Source: Trichoplax adhaerens
Taxonomy: Eukaryota; Placozoa; Uniplacotomia; Trichoplacea; Trichoplacidae
NCBI RefSeq assembly: GCF_000150275.1
Contig: NW_002060963.1
Location: 360,402-424,401 of the forward strand
Direction: 5' to 3'
DNA length: 64,000 nt
In this document: positions 1 to 11,900 of the stretch, piece after piece
Position numbering within the stretch: the first letter of the stretch is position 1
Layout: each line of letters starts with the position of its first letter
Translations under genes and position numbers: made by a program
Notes under the pieces: model-generated
Told to the model about the DNA's origin: nothing
What the model saw: only the letters and a program-made list of their open reading frames with translations
Databases searched by the model: none

Positions 1-1216
1 ACACAGCGCCACTAGTCTCTCGTTAGATAAAGCTGATCCCAAGCATTATTGAAAAAGTCAGCCAATTTATAGTAAATCTACATAAAAATTAATTATCAGT
101 TTGTAGATATTATTACAAAACCAAGCAGTTATCTATTAAAAGCATATAAAACGTCATAGATAATTTCAATATGAACACATTTCTAGATAAGTTATTTTAC
201 AGAACCTATTACAGAACCTATGTTACAACAGCTACATAAAAGTAACTTTAATAGTTGCTAGTGTACAGAATGATTTACTATCAGTCACAAGCATTCTATT
301 GCTACGCTAGCTCTATGATATCCTATCTAGTAAATAAGATTTTATAACACCTATATTAAAGCTTATTTCAGGGCCCTAGCTCTAGTGATCTTTCTGTGAC
401 ACAAAAAAACCTTACAAAAGGAGAATTGTAATGGAGTATTAATAGGATCTTTGTGTTTATCTTGATGATAATTTAAAAATTAGTCTGATCGTAATAGGTT
501 AGATACGAAAACTCTTTAACATATTGCTACAAAGAAGAATTTCCTAATTGGTTTAGTATGCTTAATTTAGCGTATGTAATTTTTGGAAGCTATGTAGTGG
601 TCTAATAATTAAAATATAGGCCCATATTTCAACTTGAAAGCAAAGTGTAATAGTTGAGATTGGGTCTTGGATACTACACCTAACACAATGCGTTTATATT
701 GCATTTTGTGTATTACAAATTAGTAGTGTACGTGATGTGATAAAATACCCGTTAATGTTTATGGTTTGCTTTTCTACAAAGTTTTGTTATTGTTTTCTAT
801 TTATTGCTACTATGATAAAATCCGATCACGAAAAATTCCCAAATTGTAGAAATTAGAATTTTATTAGATCTAATACTAATGACTAGCTACATACAACTCT
901 ACTCTAGCCGAACACAACTACTGAAAGACTTCTAGAAAGAACAATCAGATAATCTAATATCTCCTGTTTTTATACTCCTCGTAGTCTTCACATCTACAAT
1001 CAGCATAGCCGCATTCTAGCATATTTACACATAATCAGCTTATTATTAATCACTATAATTTACAGCAAACCATCATTAATCTAATATAGAAATGATTACA
1101 GTATTTTCATAGGCATTATTCCTACACTTAAAGTTCAATGAACTGAGCATATTCTAATATATGATTTACAATACTATTTCTACTTCTAACCTTATTAGTA
1201 GCTCAACATCATACTG

Positions 1217-1302
1217 TATATAGTCATCTGTACTCTAGCACAAAGTCTATCCTTACAGTCTATAAATATGGGCTACTAAATATATCATAAGATAAATATA
1301 GA
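1217..1302. repeat. Interspersed repeat family 1, copy a
   Basis: About 85 bases resemble 19355-19435. Shared landmarks in the same order are TATATAGTCATCTGT, a CTTAGCA/TCTAGCA block, and CTACTAAATAT followed by TAAGA. Similarity looks like roughly 70 to 75 percent by eye. No coding potential and no terminal repeats were seen. The other copy directly abuts the decayed Apaf-1-like 3' end. Confidence 0.5.
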
Positions 1303-4107
1303 AAAGACTTTACTGTACATCGTCCAAAACATAGCTAATAGTCTACAACCACAATACTAAGTTACTTTACAGCTACGTAACACAGTAAATCATTCTAACA
1401 ATTTCTGAATAAAAGATATATAGATGTGTTTTGAATATATCGATTATGACACTGGCTTAGAGGACATTTTTTTATGGAAGTTTATTTGAGCGGGAGATAT
1501 TCTAGTATCTATAATAAAATTTATTTCAGTACTGTAGCTGTAATAAATTCTTCTAACTGTATGTAAGTGTGTTAGGATCTAGTTAGTTCATCGCAATTTA
1601 GCTTGTAAAAATAATGTCTACATAAATACTGTAGTAGTTACCATCTTGGATTAAGAGTGGTCTGCCGTAAAATGTTGTTACTTATAATATTTTGATTGTG
1701 TGTGAAATGAGGTAGAATGTTGTTATGCAGATAGTAGCAGCAAATGTTACTAATAGTCCGGTATTTAAGCAGGTAGCTTAAGCTTATTCAGTCGTTCTTT
1801 CCAGAAGTATTTCTAGCAGTTATATTCGGCTAGAGTTCTGATTTTTTACAAATTTTGGAATTTCATGATCGATTATATCACACTGCATGACAAGAAATCT
1901 TACTAAAAGAAATCGTAAAACAGATGAGAAAAATTTATCGATAATCGCTTTCGAGATAGTACCTGATGAATTTTAACCAAAGTCATCTTAAAGCAACGAA
2001 ATGGACATGATTTGTACTTCCGGCGAATAATCTAATACAAATCTATTGTGCAATAAAAGTTTTTAAGTTTGTAAATTATACTATCGACATCCAAAATCAT
2101 CTCCAGTTTTGATAAAGAGATACTGCTCTAAACGTTTTATTCTATGTAGCAACTATAGCGTTGATGTAATGCAATCTTAGGATTACGGAATATCGTTATC
2201 GCACTGTATTAACATTTATTTACTATATTACATATATATGGAGTTAATAAAAATTTTTCTGTGAGAGAGTACAGCACTGAAAATTCTGGTATATACATGT
2301 TACGGTGCTTTGCCGTCGTAAGGTAACTACTTGCAGTAATGAAATACGATCATTAATTATTAATTGAATTTGGATTAACTTTGGTTGTAAATGCACTATT
2401 GCACTTCGGGCAGTTGATGAATGTAGTCTTGTATTAAGTAATCTAACTGGTAATTACTTACAGCAATGAAAATTGTGCCGGGCTTCAAGGCTCTAATTGG
2501 TTCTTAATTGGTTTATTCTAATTAATGTTGCTTATAAATTTTGCCTACACTGAGTCCTGATATAGATTATAGGATGTAATTTTATTCTAAACGTAGAAAA
2601 TGGTTAGAGCTCAGTTTGTTAGAATGCACCAGTGGCCGCTCCCAGAGAGTATAAAAGGAGCGAGCACACAACAACTAGTTGTTCCGAAATTCAGTAGTCA
2701 TAAAGGCTCGTCGAGCGATATAATAAACTTTTTAACTGAATACTTTTCGAGTAATTGATTACCTGTGCGTACCTTGAGTGCACTAGGATATTAGTTACTA
2801 GAGGAGTGAACCCTTCACAAAAAGAAAATTGTGACAATACTACCATCTGAAATTACTTGGAAATTGAACTTCTAACATTTTAGTATTCGCTAAGCTTAAA
2901 TTATTATACGCTTGCTACGGAGTTTTATTACTTGTATGGATCGTCAAATAACTACATCTGCTGACCCAGTCTCAGTATTTGCTCGTAGCTCAAGGTACTC
3001 TAATAAAAACTTTATTGATATATTTACGATCTAGTTTCTATATTGTTTGTATTTTCTTCACCAGATTCCAATAGAAAATCTGCACTATCAAACAGCCAAC
3101 CTAAATAGCAAGCAACAAATTCTAACTGATTTGTTAGCGTTCAAATCTTCATAAGTATCGAATCAAATTTGGGTTCTATATCGCAACTGGCTGATACATA
3201 ATCCATGTGTAAGACAGTGTAATATTGTATTCTAAGTTGATGATATATTTAGTAATATCTACCGTAGGTGTTGTGTTCAACATGTAATAGATATACTCGT
3301 TAGAAGCTTAAGTATTAAATATAGCTAGCTTAGTAGCTGTAATCCTTTTGAAGAGGAGCGCTACAGTGCTCACACTAGAGCTTCACATGAAAGGTGTAAA
3401 CTAACCTGTATTTGAGATGCTAATACTGAAGTGTGTAATAAGTAAGGTGCTAAGACTGTAAATGCGGAAAGGTATATAAGCGAGTAGTTTAGTATAGTAA
3501 GTTAGTTCTTTCTCGTTAGAGGTCCTCAGCTAATCGATTACGTTGTATCTTCGTAAAGGACGTTTTGTTCAATAAATCTTAATTTTCTAAAGTTTTGAAG
3601 ATTCTTGATCTATCAACCTCACCATGATTTCATGTTTACGGTAGTACTTAACTTTTTATGCTATGACTGTAGCAACCACCACTACGGTGATACACTGATT
3701 AACCAACTTCAGTATATAACAAATATTATTACTGAAATAAAGTATAAAAGGCTAAATGGAATTTGCAAAATAATTCTTAACCGCAATTGCTGCAGATTCT
3801 ATACTTGGTCTATTCCGAATATAAAAATTAAATTGCTAGATTTTAAAGTTCAGAATTAGAAAACATGCTACAACTTTAAAGTATATTTGCACATTGATAA
3901 TTAACCTGTGATGGTTATCATCAGTAGTTCTAACAATAACTATAACGATGGCTTCAGGCTTCGTTATGCCAAATCATCAATAGAATTGATGTTATTCTGT
4001 TATAAAATAGAATATTCTTATTGGATTCGATCTTCCAGTTATAAGCTATTCCGTAATTCTATTCCTTAATATTTATAGTTATGTAGTTGTATTCTTATTC
4101 CAATAAT

Positions 4108-4165
4108 TAATTAGTTGGGAACACGAGTACTAGTGAAGATAGTGTTTAAGACCCGGTTTCTTGTT
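4108..4165. repeat. Interspersed repeat family 2, copy a
   Basis: The segment resembles 27336-27385. Shared blocks are TAGTTGGGAACA/CAGTTAGGAACA, GAGTACTA, and TTTAAGACCC, at similar spacing. It is not coding as far as I can see. Nature unknown. Confidence 0.4.
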
Positions 4166-5266
4166 GCAAAGGAGATTAGTAACAGTATGCAATGTTGTTA
4201 TCTCGTTCTTGAATCGTGTGTGTTGGTAGATTTCCAACTCGTAAGCATCATTGATCCCTTTAATGCCTCTGTTATACTTTTAATGTCTTCCGATATGCAC
4301 GCGTAATAATAGTTCCAATACCGCTATATCTGAATCGCAACAGCCACTAATCTCCAATTCTATTATCCATTCTAAATATATCACTTTAGTCTTTACCCTA
4401 CCTCGATTAGTATTAAATATAAGTTTACTAAACCACAATAAAGTTTGGCCTACGAACTTAAGATAAAAACTTTTGCTTTTATTGCAATATTTAAAAAGGT
4501 CCGTGTAAGCTAATCTATCATAAATTTAGTTTAACTCTATAATGAGCATTATGCAAAATGGCCGATTTCGCATCCGGATTCGTTTATATCTACCACGTTA
4601 AAGGTTCTCAGATAGAACTTTATTATTACTGGAATAATTTAGCCATATCTCACTCATCGATCACTGACAATCTAGTTTTCTATTCACGTCTAATGTTACA
4701 CATGATCAACAGATTAGAACTAATTATCTAATCCTACGATGACAACACTGCAAATAGCCTTCAATAAGCCTTCTCTTAATTCTACTCTGTTTCTCTAAAT
4801 TACTTGTTATGCTTTAAGATCTCCAAGTTATTGAATATCAAGTATTGACTATAAACTTATAAATTCATAACAATACTAACAACAGTGAAATTAACCGTCC
4901 AAATATTATAATTAATTACGAAAAATCGCAGCATCCAGATTACCATACAAATGATGCTACTACCACCACAACAGCACGGTACACTTAGTGTATAATTATA
5001 GCCTATATAGTCTTAATAAGCATATTACTATGCCAACCATAGTGCGATTAAGTCCATCGATAAGCATTTTTAGGCCAAATCAATTGAATTTTAAATGATG
5101 TAGAATTGGATTTTAGTCACGTTAATGTAGTAGAAAGATTCCTTAAAACGTACTGAAATTAAAAACGTCTAAAGCTTCTATATTGAAATATTTTAATGCT
5201 AATTAAGGGCTGTAGACTGCGAATCGAAATTTTAAAAACAAATCATACGCTTGAGTAGAAAAAAAG

Positions 5267-5440
5267 ATGGCGTCCGCTGAAGAAAGTTCATTGCTTGAAT
5301 TGAGAGGATTATGTTACTTCTACAAGAACTTGCAACCGTTTCAAAATTTGCTCCGTAACCAGCCAAATAACTTCATGTATCCTATAAACCGGATAAGAAA
5401 GCTCATAAATAAGGAAGTACCTAGTATGGATATCGAATAA
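5267..5440 (+). CDS. Small orphan ORF, 57 aa
   Basis: An ATG in a good context (AAAAAAGATGGCG) opens a 57-codon frame ending in TAA at 5438-5440. The peptide begins MASAEESSLLELRGL and has a basic middle part (NRIRKLINKE). Codon use looks more protein-like than the surrounding DNA. A GTACCT that could act as a splice donor lies in codons 50-52, so this might be a first coding exon instead of a complete small protein. It lies 330 bases upstream of DNPH1 on the same strand. I do not recognise a family and see no membrane segment or signal peptide. Confidence 0.3.
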   Translation: MASAEESSLLELRGLCYFYKNLQPFQNLLRNQPNNFMYPINRIRKLINKEVPSMDIE

Positions 5441-5769
5441 AATCTACTCTATTTTCAGGTTTAAACAGCATTTAGACTAGGATTTTAGATGTTGCAATTT
5501 TTTATTGCACTTTCTATGGCCATGATAGGTTGTATAGTATAGTACTGTAGAACGTCTTCGAGAGCATACGGTAATGTGGTAGTAAGTTGTAGCAAGGACA
5601 TCGAAAGTTGGGCATTTGTATGATACTGTATAGGCTACTGTGGGATGTTTGAACACTGTCTGAAACGACTGTCGTCGGCTCTCAGCTTGTGCCGTTGGAG
5701 ACAAACCCACTATTTTAAAGCTGCAGCTGCCAGCAAAGACGCTGCTTGGACTACATAAACCACTGCAAC

Positions 5770-6728
5770 ATGGCGAAAAGATCCATTTATTTCTGTGGTA
5801 GTATCCGAGGTGGTCGAAATGATGCCCAATTCTATGCCAAAATTATTCAGCATTTAAAGCAATATGGTGATATACTGACAGAACATGTTGGCCATTGCGG
5901 ACCTGAAGGTAGATCAAAACAACTGATCCAGTTGTGTGATAGTGATGCATAAATCACATCAAATAAACTACTTTCATTGGCAAGATGAAGCATGCTTTCA
6001 GTTATCAAATCAATAATTTCAAGGAAATCACTGTTAAAATATCTTAATGTGCAAATGAAAGGTGATGCGTATGTACTAGTATCAATTAGATGTTCTTGAT
6101 TGCTATAATAGGAGAGGAAGGCCTTGATGATAAAACTATCCATGATCGCGATCTAGCTTGGCTGCTACAATCGGATGGTAGGATATTCCATAGAATGACA
6201 TAAGATTTCATAATGTTCATAGCATCAATCAATATAAAATATCTGATGCATCGGATTATATCAAGACTAATTTGAATAAATGCTGTAAAATGCATTTCTC
6301 TTAGCGTACTAAAACGATGCATATTTTACAGTGATTGTTGCAGAAGTAACGCAACCATCGTTAGGTGTCGGCTACGAACTTGGCAGAGCAATCGCTGCTG
6401 ATAAACTAGTTTTATGCCTATTTCGACCAGATTCAGGACGTCGTAAGTAGCCACTATTATTAAACTACCTACCTGTTTACAACAGATTCTATGTCCTGGA
6501 ACGTTTTATCTTGAAAATGTACCCTTTATATGTAACTTGATGTTGCATACTATTTGTTTCAAGTACTGATCAAGAAAATATCGTCTGCATTGATATACGC
6601 ATGTAGGTCTATCCGGAATGATTCGTGGAGCAATTAACAGTGTAAACTTTTTCGTCGAGGATTATCATCAAGATGAATATGCCAGTAAAATCGACCAGTT
6701 TTTCACCGTTCGTGTGACTCGGCCATAA
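5770..6728 (+). CDS. DNPH1: 2'-deoxynucleoside 5'-phosphate N-hydrolase 1 (DNPH1/Rcl)
   Basis: Hydrolyses the N-glycosidic bond of deoxynucleoside 5'-monophosphates, giving a free base and deoxyribose 5-phosphate; in vertebrates it removes modified nucleotides such as hydroxymethyl-dUMP from the pool. Four exons: 5770-5908, 6112-6177, 6332-6442, 6607-6728. All junctions are GT-AG and phases agree, giving 145 aa (human about 174; the difference is at the tails). The N-terminal YFCGSIRGG loop, the LTEHVGHCG segment, HDRDLAWLLQSD, and the active-site block TQPSLGVGYELGRA with its catalytic Glu are all present. The ATG at 5770 is chosen because MAKRSIYFCGS aligns with the family start; an in-frame ATG at 5746 is possible. 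No partner gene next to it explains its role. Confidence 0.95.
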
Positions 6729-8966
6729 TTCTGTACTGGCCATCATGACGATATCTGCAACACTATTGGAAGAATAGAATTTATCTTTGGTTATTCATTG
6801 CAATCTAGTAAAAGGAGTACGCGAAATTGCAAAGATATCTGTTGCAAACTCTCCATTTTTTTTATCCTTTACCGTCTAACATTATAAACTTTTCAACCTA
6901 TTTAGGATATAGAGACCCTTAACCAAGAACTTATTTAAATTCTAGATATATCCAGCAACGGTGTATCAACAACATTAAAATATTTAATTCTATGAATAAG
7001 TCTCAATACTTTCCCCAGTGAACTCTATCCTAAATTTGCAAACATTAGAGTTGGATTTAGCATTCTTTAACACTGTCGTAATTTGTTCTAATTTATTAGT
7101 CACGTTAGGAAGCAAGACTTAGTGTAAATATTTCTTGTCTTCTTTATCCTGCATAATCTCTCAAACTAATAATCCCTCCAAGATTTCTATTTCGAAAAAC
7201 TATTTGATCCTCTGCTTACTTCTTATTCTTTCCGAGTGAATTTAAAATAATTTGCGCTTAAATTGAAGGACTGGAATAGACCCACGATTTGTAGTGTCTC
7301 TAGTAAACCTAAAAATATTACACGCAATGATATTAGTACATTCTTCATGAATCATTCGATGATAGGATATCGACTATGTTGCTATACAATACATGCGTAC
7401 CCCTTACAACGACGTATTTTACGGTATATTTTCCTGCGATCATTCTCTTCTGCTAGATTGAATTCATGATCATATTGCTTAGCTTAAATGAAATGACTAT
7501 TTTACCTTTTTAATCACTGCTATCGTTGTTTAAGTAGGTATGCCTGTAATTCGATGTTAATACCGATTAAAATCCTTATATAGAGTGTTGAGGATTACCT
7601 AGTTGTAATGGATTATCAAAATGTATTTAAACGAAGTGAATGAGTATCATTGTGTTATGTGTCCACCAGTTGCTTATTAATAAACTTAAAATAGGCGATT
7701 GTACTTAATACGAGCATCTTCAAAGAAAGATTCTACATTAGTGTATACTGTATATCCTTGGCTGCTAATTGATATTATAACACGGTTGGCATCAATCATC
7801 ACTCTCTACTGCAGCTGTTGTTTGCATGTTGATATGATGTTTGATAATTTATTAACTTTATCCCTTAGACTAATTTGCTAAAGTTGCACACGATACTTTA
7901 TTTTAGCTCGGCATGCCTTGGGGGTTAGCAGTCGTATATGTGAATTTTCATCAGCTACAGTACATGAAGGACGATAGTAGCATATTAAAAGTGATAGAAA
8001 TTGTAGTCAAGTAACAGTATATCTGCATAATTGCTTCGTTAAAAATTTATACCTCAAGAATACATACGCTGCAAAAAATCTATCCAAATATTTACTGAAT
8101 TCTGCTTTCGACTTACATAAAATACTTAATATTCCGATAAACAATTTAATGAATTAAAATTTTTTTACACCATGAATACCCGGGGTATGCAAACTTTTAA
8201 ATTATAAATTAGTTAACGACTAGTACCAATTATAAGCAATATTTTCATACAACATTATTCAGAGAAGAAATCCGAATTACATATTTGTGTAAATAATTTT
8301 GATCAATAGATAATTAAGACTATGCCAGTAATGCCTTCAAGATATTTGATAACTTGAAGATTTTGGTATTCATTTCCAGAGTCAAGAAGGCCAGCAAATA
8401 TGGTTTAATGCCCCGTAGTTTATTAATTGAGATTATACAGCGTATACCAAGACAGTAAGATTTATACAGTTGTTTACAAATTAAATTTGCAAAAGTGCAG
8501 TAAAACTACGAAATTGCGCTACTGCTAATGCCCGCAGCACTCTATAATTATAATTACTAATGATAGAGAAAACTACAACAGCTTGGGTAAATTCTCTTCA
8601 CTTGTGCATATTCAATAAATACTCGTAACTAGCGAGATATTTAGATCGCTCGTGTTTGAAATACTTTCAAATCAATTGATATCATTTACTATCGTAGTGT
8701 AGCTTATTATACGTATTATCTTAAATTTTTATAGCCCTGCGCTAATCAGTGTATCACTTAAACGCTACTTTACACATATTAAAACCAGCTGATATCCTCC
8801 AAAAGGAAAGACTAATGCATTTTATGTTGGCCAGTGATAAGATACAGTAAAACGCCGTGTAAGTTTTATAACTTAAATGAAGTGAAATATAGTAGAAACA
8901 ATTAAAATTGCGTAGCAAGAATACTATAACAAATCATTAATGATCGGATCAGTGCTATGGTTTGCC
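6729..8966. other. Intergenic AT-rich stretch
   Basis: Lies between the DNPH1 stop and the end of the Apaf-1-like gene. It should hold both 3' untranslated regions because the two genes converge. ORFs at 7263-7469 and 7699-7881 look like chance frames. I see no further gene. Confidence 0.5.
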
Positions 8967-11900
8967 TTATTCGACTCGATCAATAATAGCATACCGATCT
9001 CTATTCATGTTGCTCACGATGAACGAAGACTGTTGACAATTCCATTTCATGTACCACATATCAAGATGAGAAAGTGGTAGAACACGGCATAATTGTAGTG
9101 TTTGTGCTTCATAAATATGAATATGTAAAGAATTATCTTCTAAGACTATTAAAAACTTGTCAGACCACAAATTTTCGCAGTTGAAGATAGATGTATCAAA
9201 GTCAAATTTTACAATATTATTTTTATAACGTTTCATTTTAACTCTTCCCCAGCCATTTAATATCTAAGATTATGAAATGAAAAAAGTGAGTACAATACTA
9301 AAGATTTTAATACAGTCTCATTGACTTACTGCTAAATGTTCTCCCTTTTCGAGCAAGCAGATATATTGGTATTTCCAAAGGCTTCCTGCGTGCGTCATCT
9401 ATAAGACATTAAATTTAATTCAATTTTTCAAACATCCATTACTAAAGCACCATTGCATGACCCTAATCTGTTACTATCCAGTTATAACTATCGATATTGC
9501 TATACTCTATGCCATAGTTAAAATTATGACTAACAAGTAAATTGCCATCTTTCTCTCCCCATTCTTCAAGTAGCTTTCCTGTGTCCAAATTTAACGACGA
9601 GTATTTAATGTCCAACTTATAATGGCTTAAATTAGTAGGTAGAGTTAACTTATAAATTAATCCATGCTGACTATCGAATGAACATCTTTCCAGCAGCTGT
9701 ATCTGACTTTTACCATCACCAAACTTGTAGCACTACAGCAAAAATTGAAATTATAAATAAAATTCTTAAGTATTTATAAATCTTACAATCATAATAATCT
9801 CAATAAATTAGGGTATAAATAAACTACATTACATATATTTATGCAATTGAATGTTTATTTCGAAAGCATTTCAAAAATGTGTCTTATTAGTCACTGCAAA
9901 GGATGGTACAGTAAGTTTATGGAGTAAACTGATTCTATTAGTAATTTTACATTACTTTGATACTGTGTTCGTGATCGAGTTCATCTTTCATTCTTTCCTT
10001 CCTCTAATTGATGAGAAAATAATGGCTTATTGTAAAGTATTCATCAAGGAAGAAATGCTATCATTGGCAACTACCTCTGTCTGGCAAGTTACGAGGTAAT
10101 CATCATCGTAATACAAAAGGTCCATACTTCGATAACGACTTTCTTCTTGGTAAATCATTTTCTCTTCCGTCTCCAGATTTATCGTAATTATTATCATTCC
10201 CAGTCCACCGCCATCACCCTAAATTGAATTAAACTACTAAGTTAACAAATATGAATCTATCTACAGACTTTTTAACATGGAAACTGTAAGTTAAGTTGCA
10301 ATACTTATATAGAATGAAGTAAACAAGGCAACGATATCTTTATAACAGGAAATTAATTCAGTCATACCTTAGTGCTCACGACGAATATTAAAGTGTTATC
10401 TCTTCCCCTATATCTCGTTTTTAAATCGAAAATCCGACCTCTTAATGATATATTATGGTCTAGTAATTTCTTAATTTCTGTACGATCCTTTTCACTGCAA
10501 AAGTCGATGATCTACAGCCAAATCATAAGATATTTTGAAATAGCATTCATTGCACGATTTAATCAATATCAATTGTTATTGATTCTTCCCTGAAATTGGT
10601 CTATTTTAATAAACAATAATTTAGGCATTTCTACACTGTATTAACTAATATAATTACCTCTGCAATGACCATGTTTAAGCCTAAATTTTGACGATAGAAA
10701 CGAACAACGACGGCTGATCGGAAATCATTATATAAGAAACATCGATAATAACCGTTCTCTAATGAGTGATAGAACTTTCGTACGCATAATTTTGCTTCAT
10801 ATTCGCGAATCTGCTCGAGTTTTAGTCAAGTTATCGTACATTTAATGTTTGAAAGAATAAGATTTGATATATTCTAAAAGATGACACTTTACCTCCAGTT
10901 TGCAAGTAGTGTCATTCTCTATCAGCTGAGCCACGAAAGGAACACCATTAATATAGGCATAATTTACATCCAGTATTTGTGTCTCAACGCGTTGACTTTC
11001 TTCTTGTGTAAGGTAGTCTTGGATTGCTTTATTATTTTGAAAATTTTGCCAACGCAAATTATCGTCTACAGTTTGATTGAGAATGTACGGTGAGAATAAT
11101 AAACTGGAATAGCAGTCGCTAATTTAGCTCAAATAAAGACAAGCTACCTTGCAGATTATATTCATACAAGCAATTTTCGCTAGATGACTCATAAACAAAT
11201 AATACAGCGGTATCAGGCATGAATGTCAAACTTTTTGCATGCGCCATATTGATCTTCATATACGATCGAATTTGATTATTTCTAATGGTCATTAAGTAGA
11301 TCTATAAATATTGATATTACGAGTCGAGTAAATCAGTATATGATTATGTTGATAAATTTAAAACGTATTAGGAAAGACGTCGTGGTTATAAAAATTTACA
11401 TTTAACTTACATTTTCGTCCGAGGATTTGACACAATTAATGGCTACAAACTGCTGGTCATCTGATATGGTAATATTTGCAACACTAGATGAATGTGACAG
11501 ATCGAGTGTAAGTCGAAAGTTCTTCGCAAATCCTTTTCGGCAGATTTCAGGATCATGATCTTTTCTTTCCAAATTGACCAAACCAACAATATTCTTATAG
11601 GCTAAAATCATAAGAGCAGCATCATTGCTAATGGAATTTACACAAACTAGGGGTTGGCCGCCTTCGATATTAGTGGTAGCAGTATATTGATTACAAGTTC
11701 TACCAATATAAGCAGGCACAGTTACTGATCGTAGAAGGTGCCACGCTTTCAGACTCCAGACCTTCATAAAGTATTATCAAATAATATTAGGCTATTAACT
11801 TATGGCCTTGCATTTCTGTTTGAGAAAAAACTGAACATACTTCTATGTTACATTCATTAATCCAATTATTCACATCCAAAGGTTTATAATTGTCGCGATG

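Larger units (their letters stand above)
1..5266. other. Gene-poor AT-rich stretch
   Basis: I see no recognisable protein exon here. Open frames at 3605-3859 and 4115-4306 have AT-driven composition and no family resemblance, so I do not call them. The stretch holds two segments that recur elsewhere in the window (about 1217-1302 and 4108-4160, listed separately). It also has two places where a TATA-like box is followed within about 70 to 110 bases by AATAAA: 2650/2720 and 3471/3572. Confidence 0.5.

Noticed and set aside
1950-2010. Hammerhead-like CTGATGA followed by GAAA
   Set aside because: No convincing stem II or flanking stems could be drawn between and around the two motifs.
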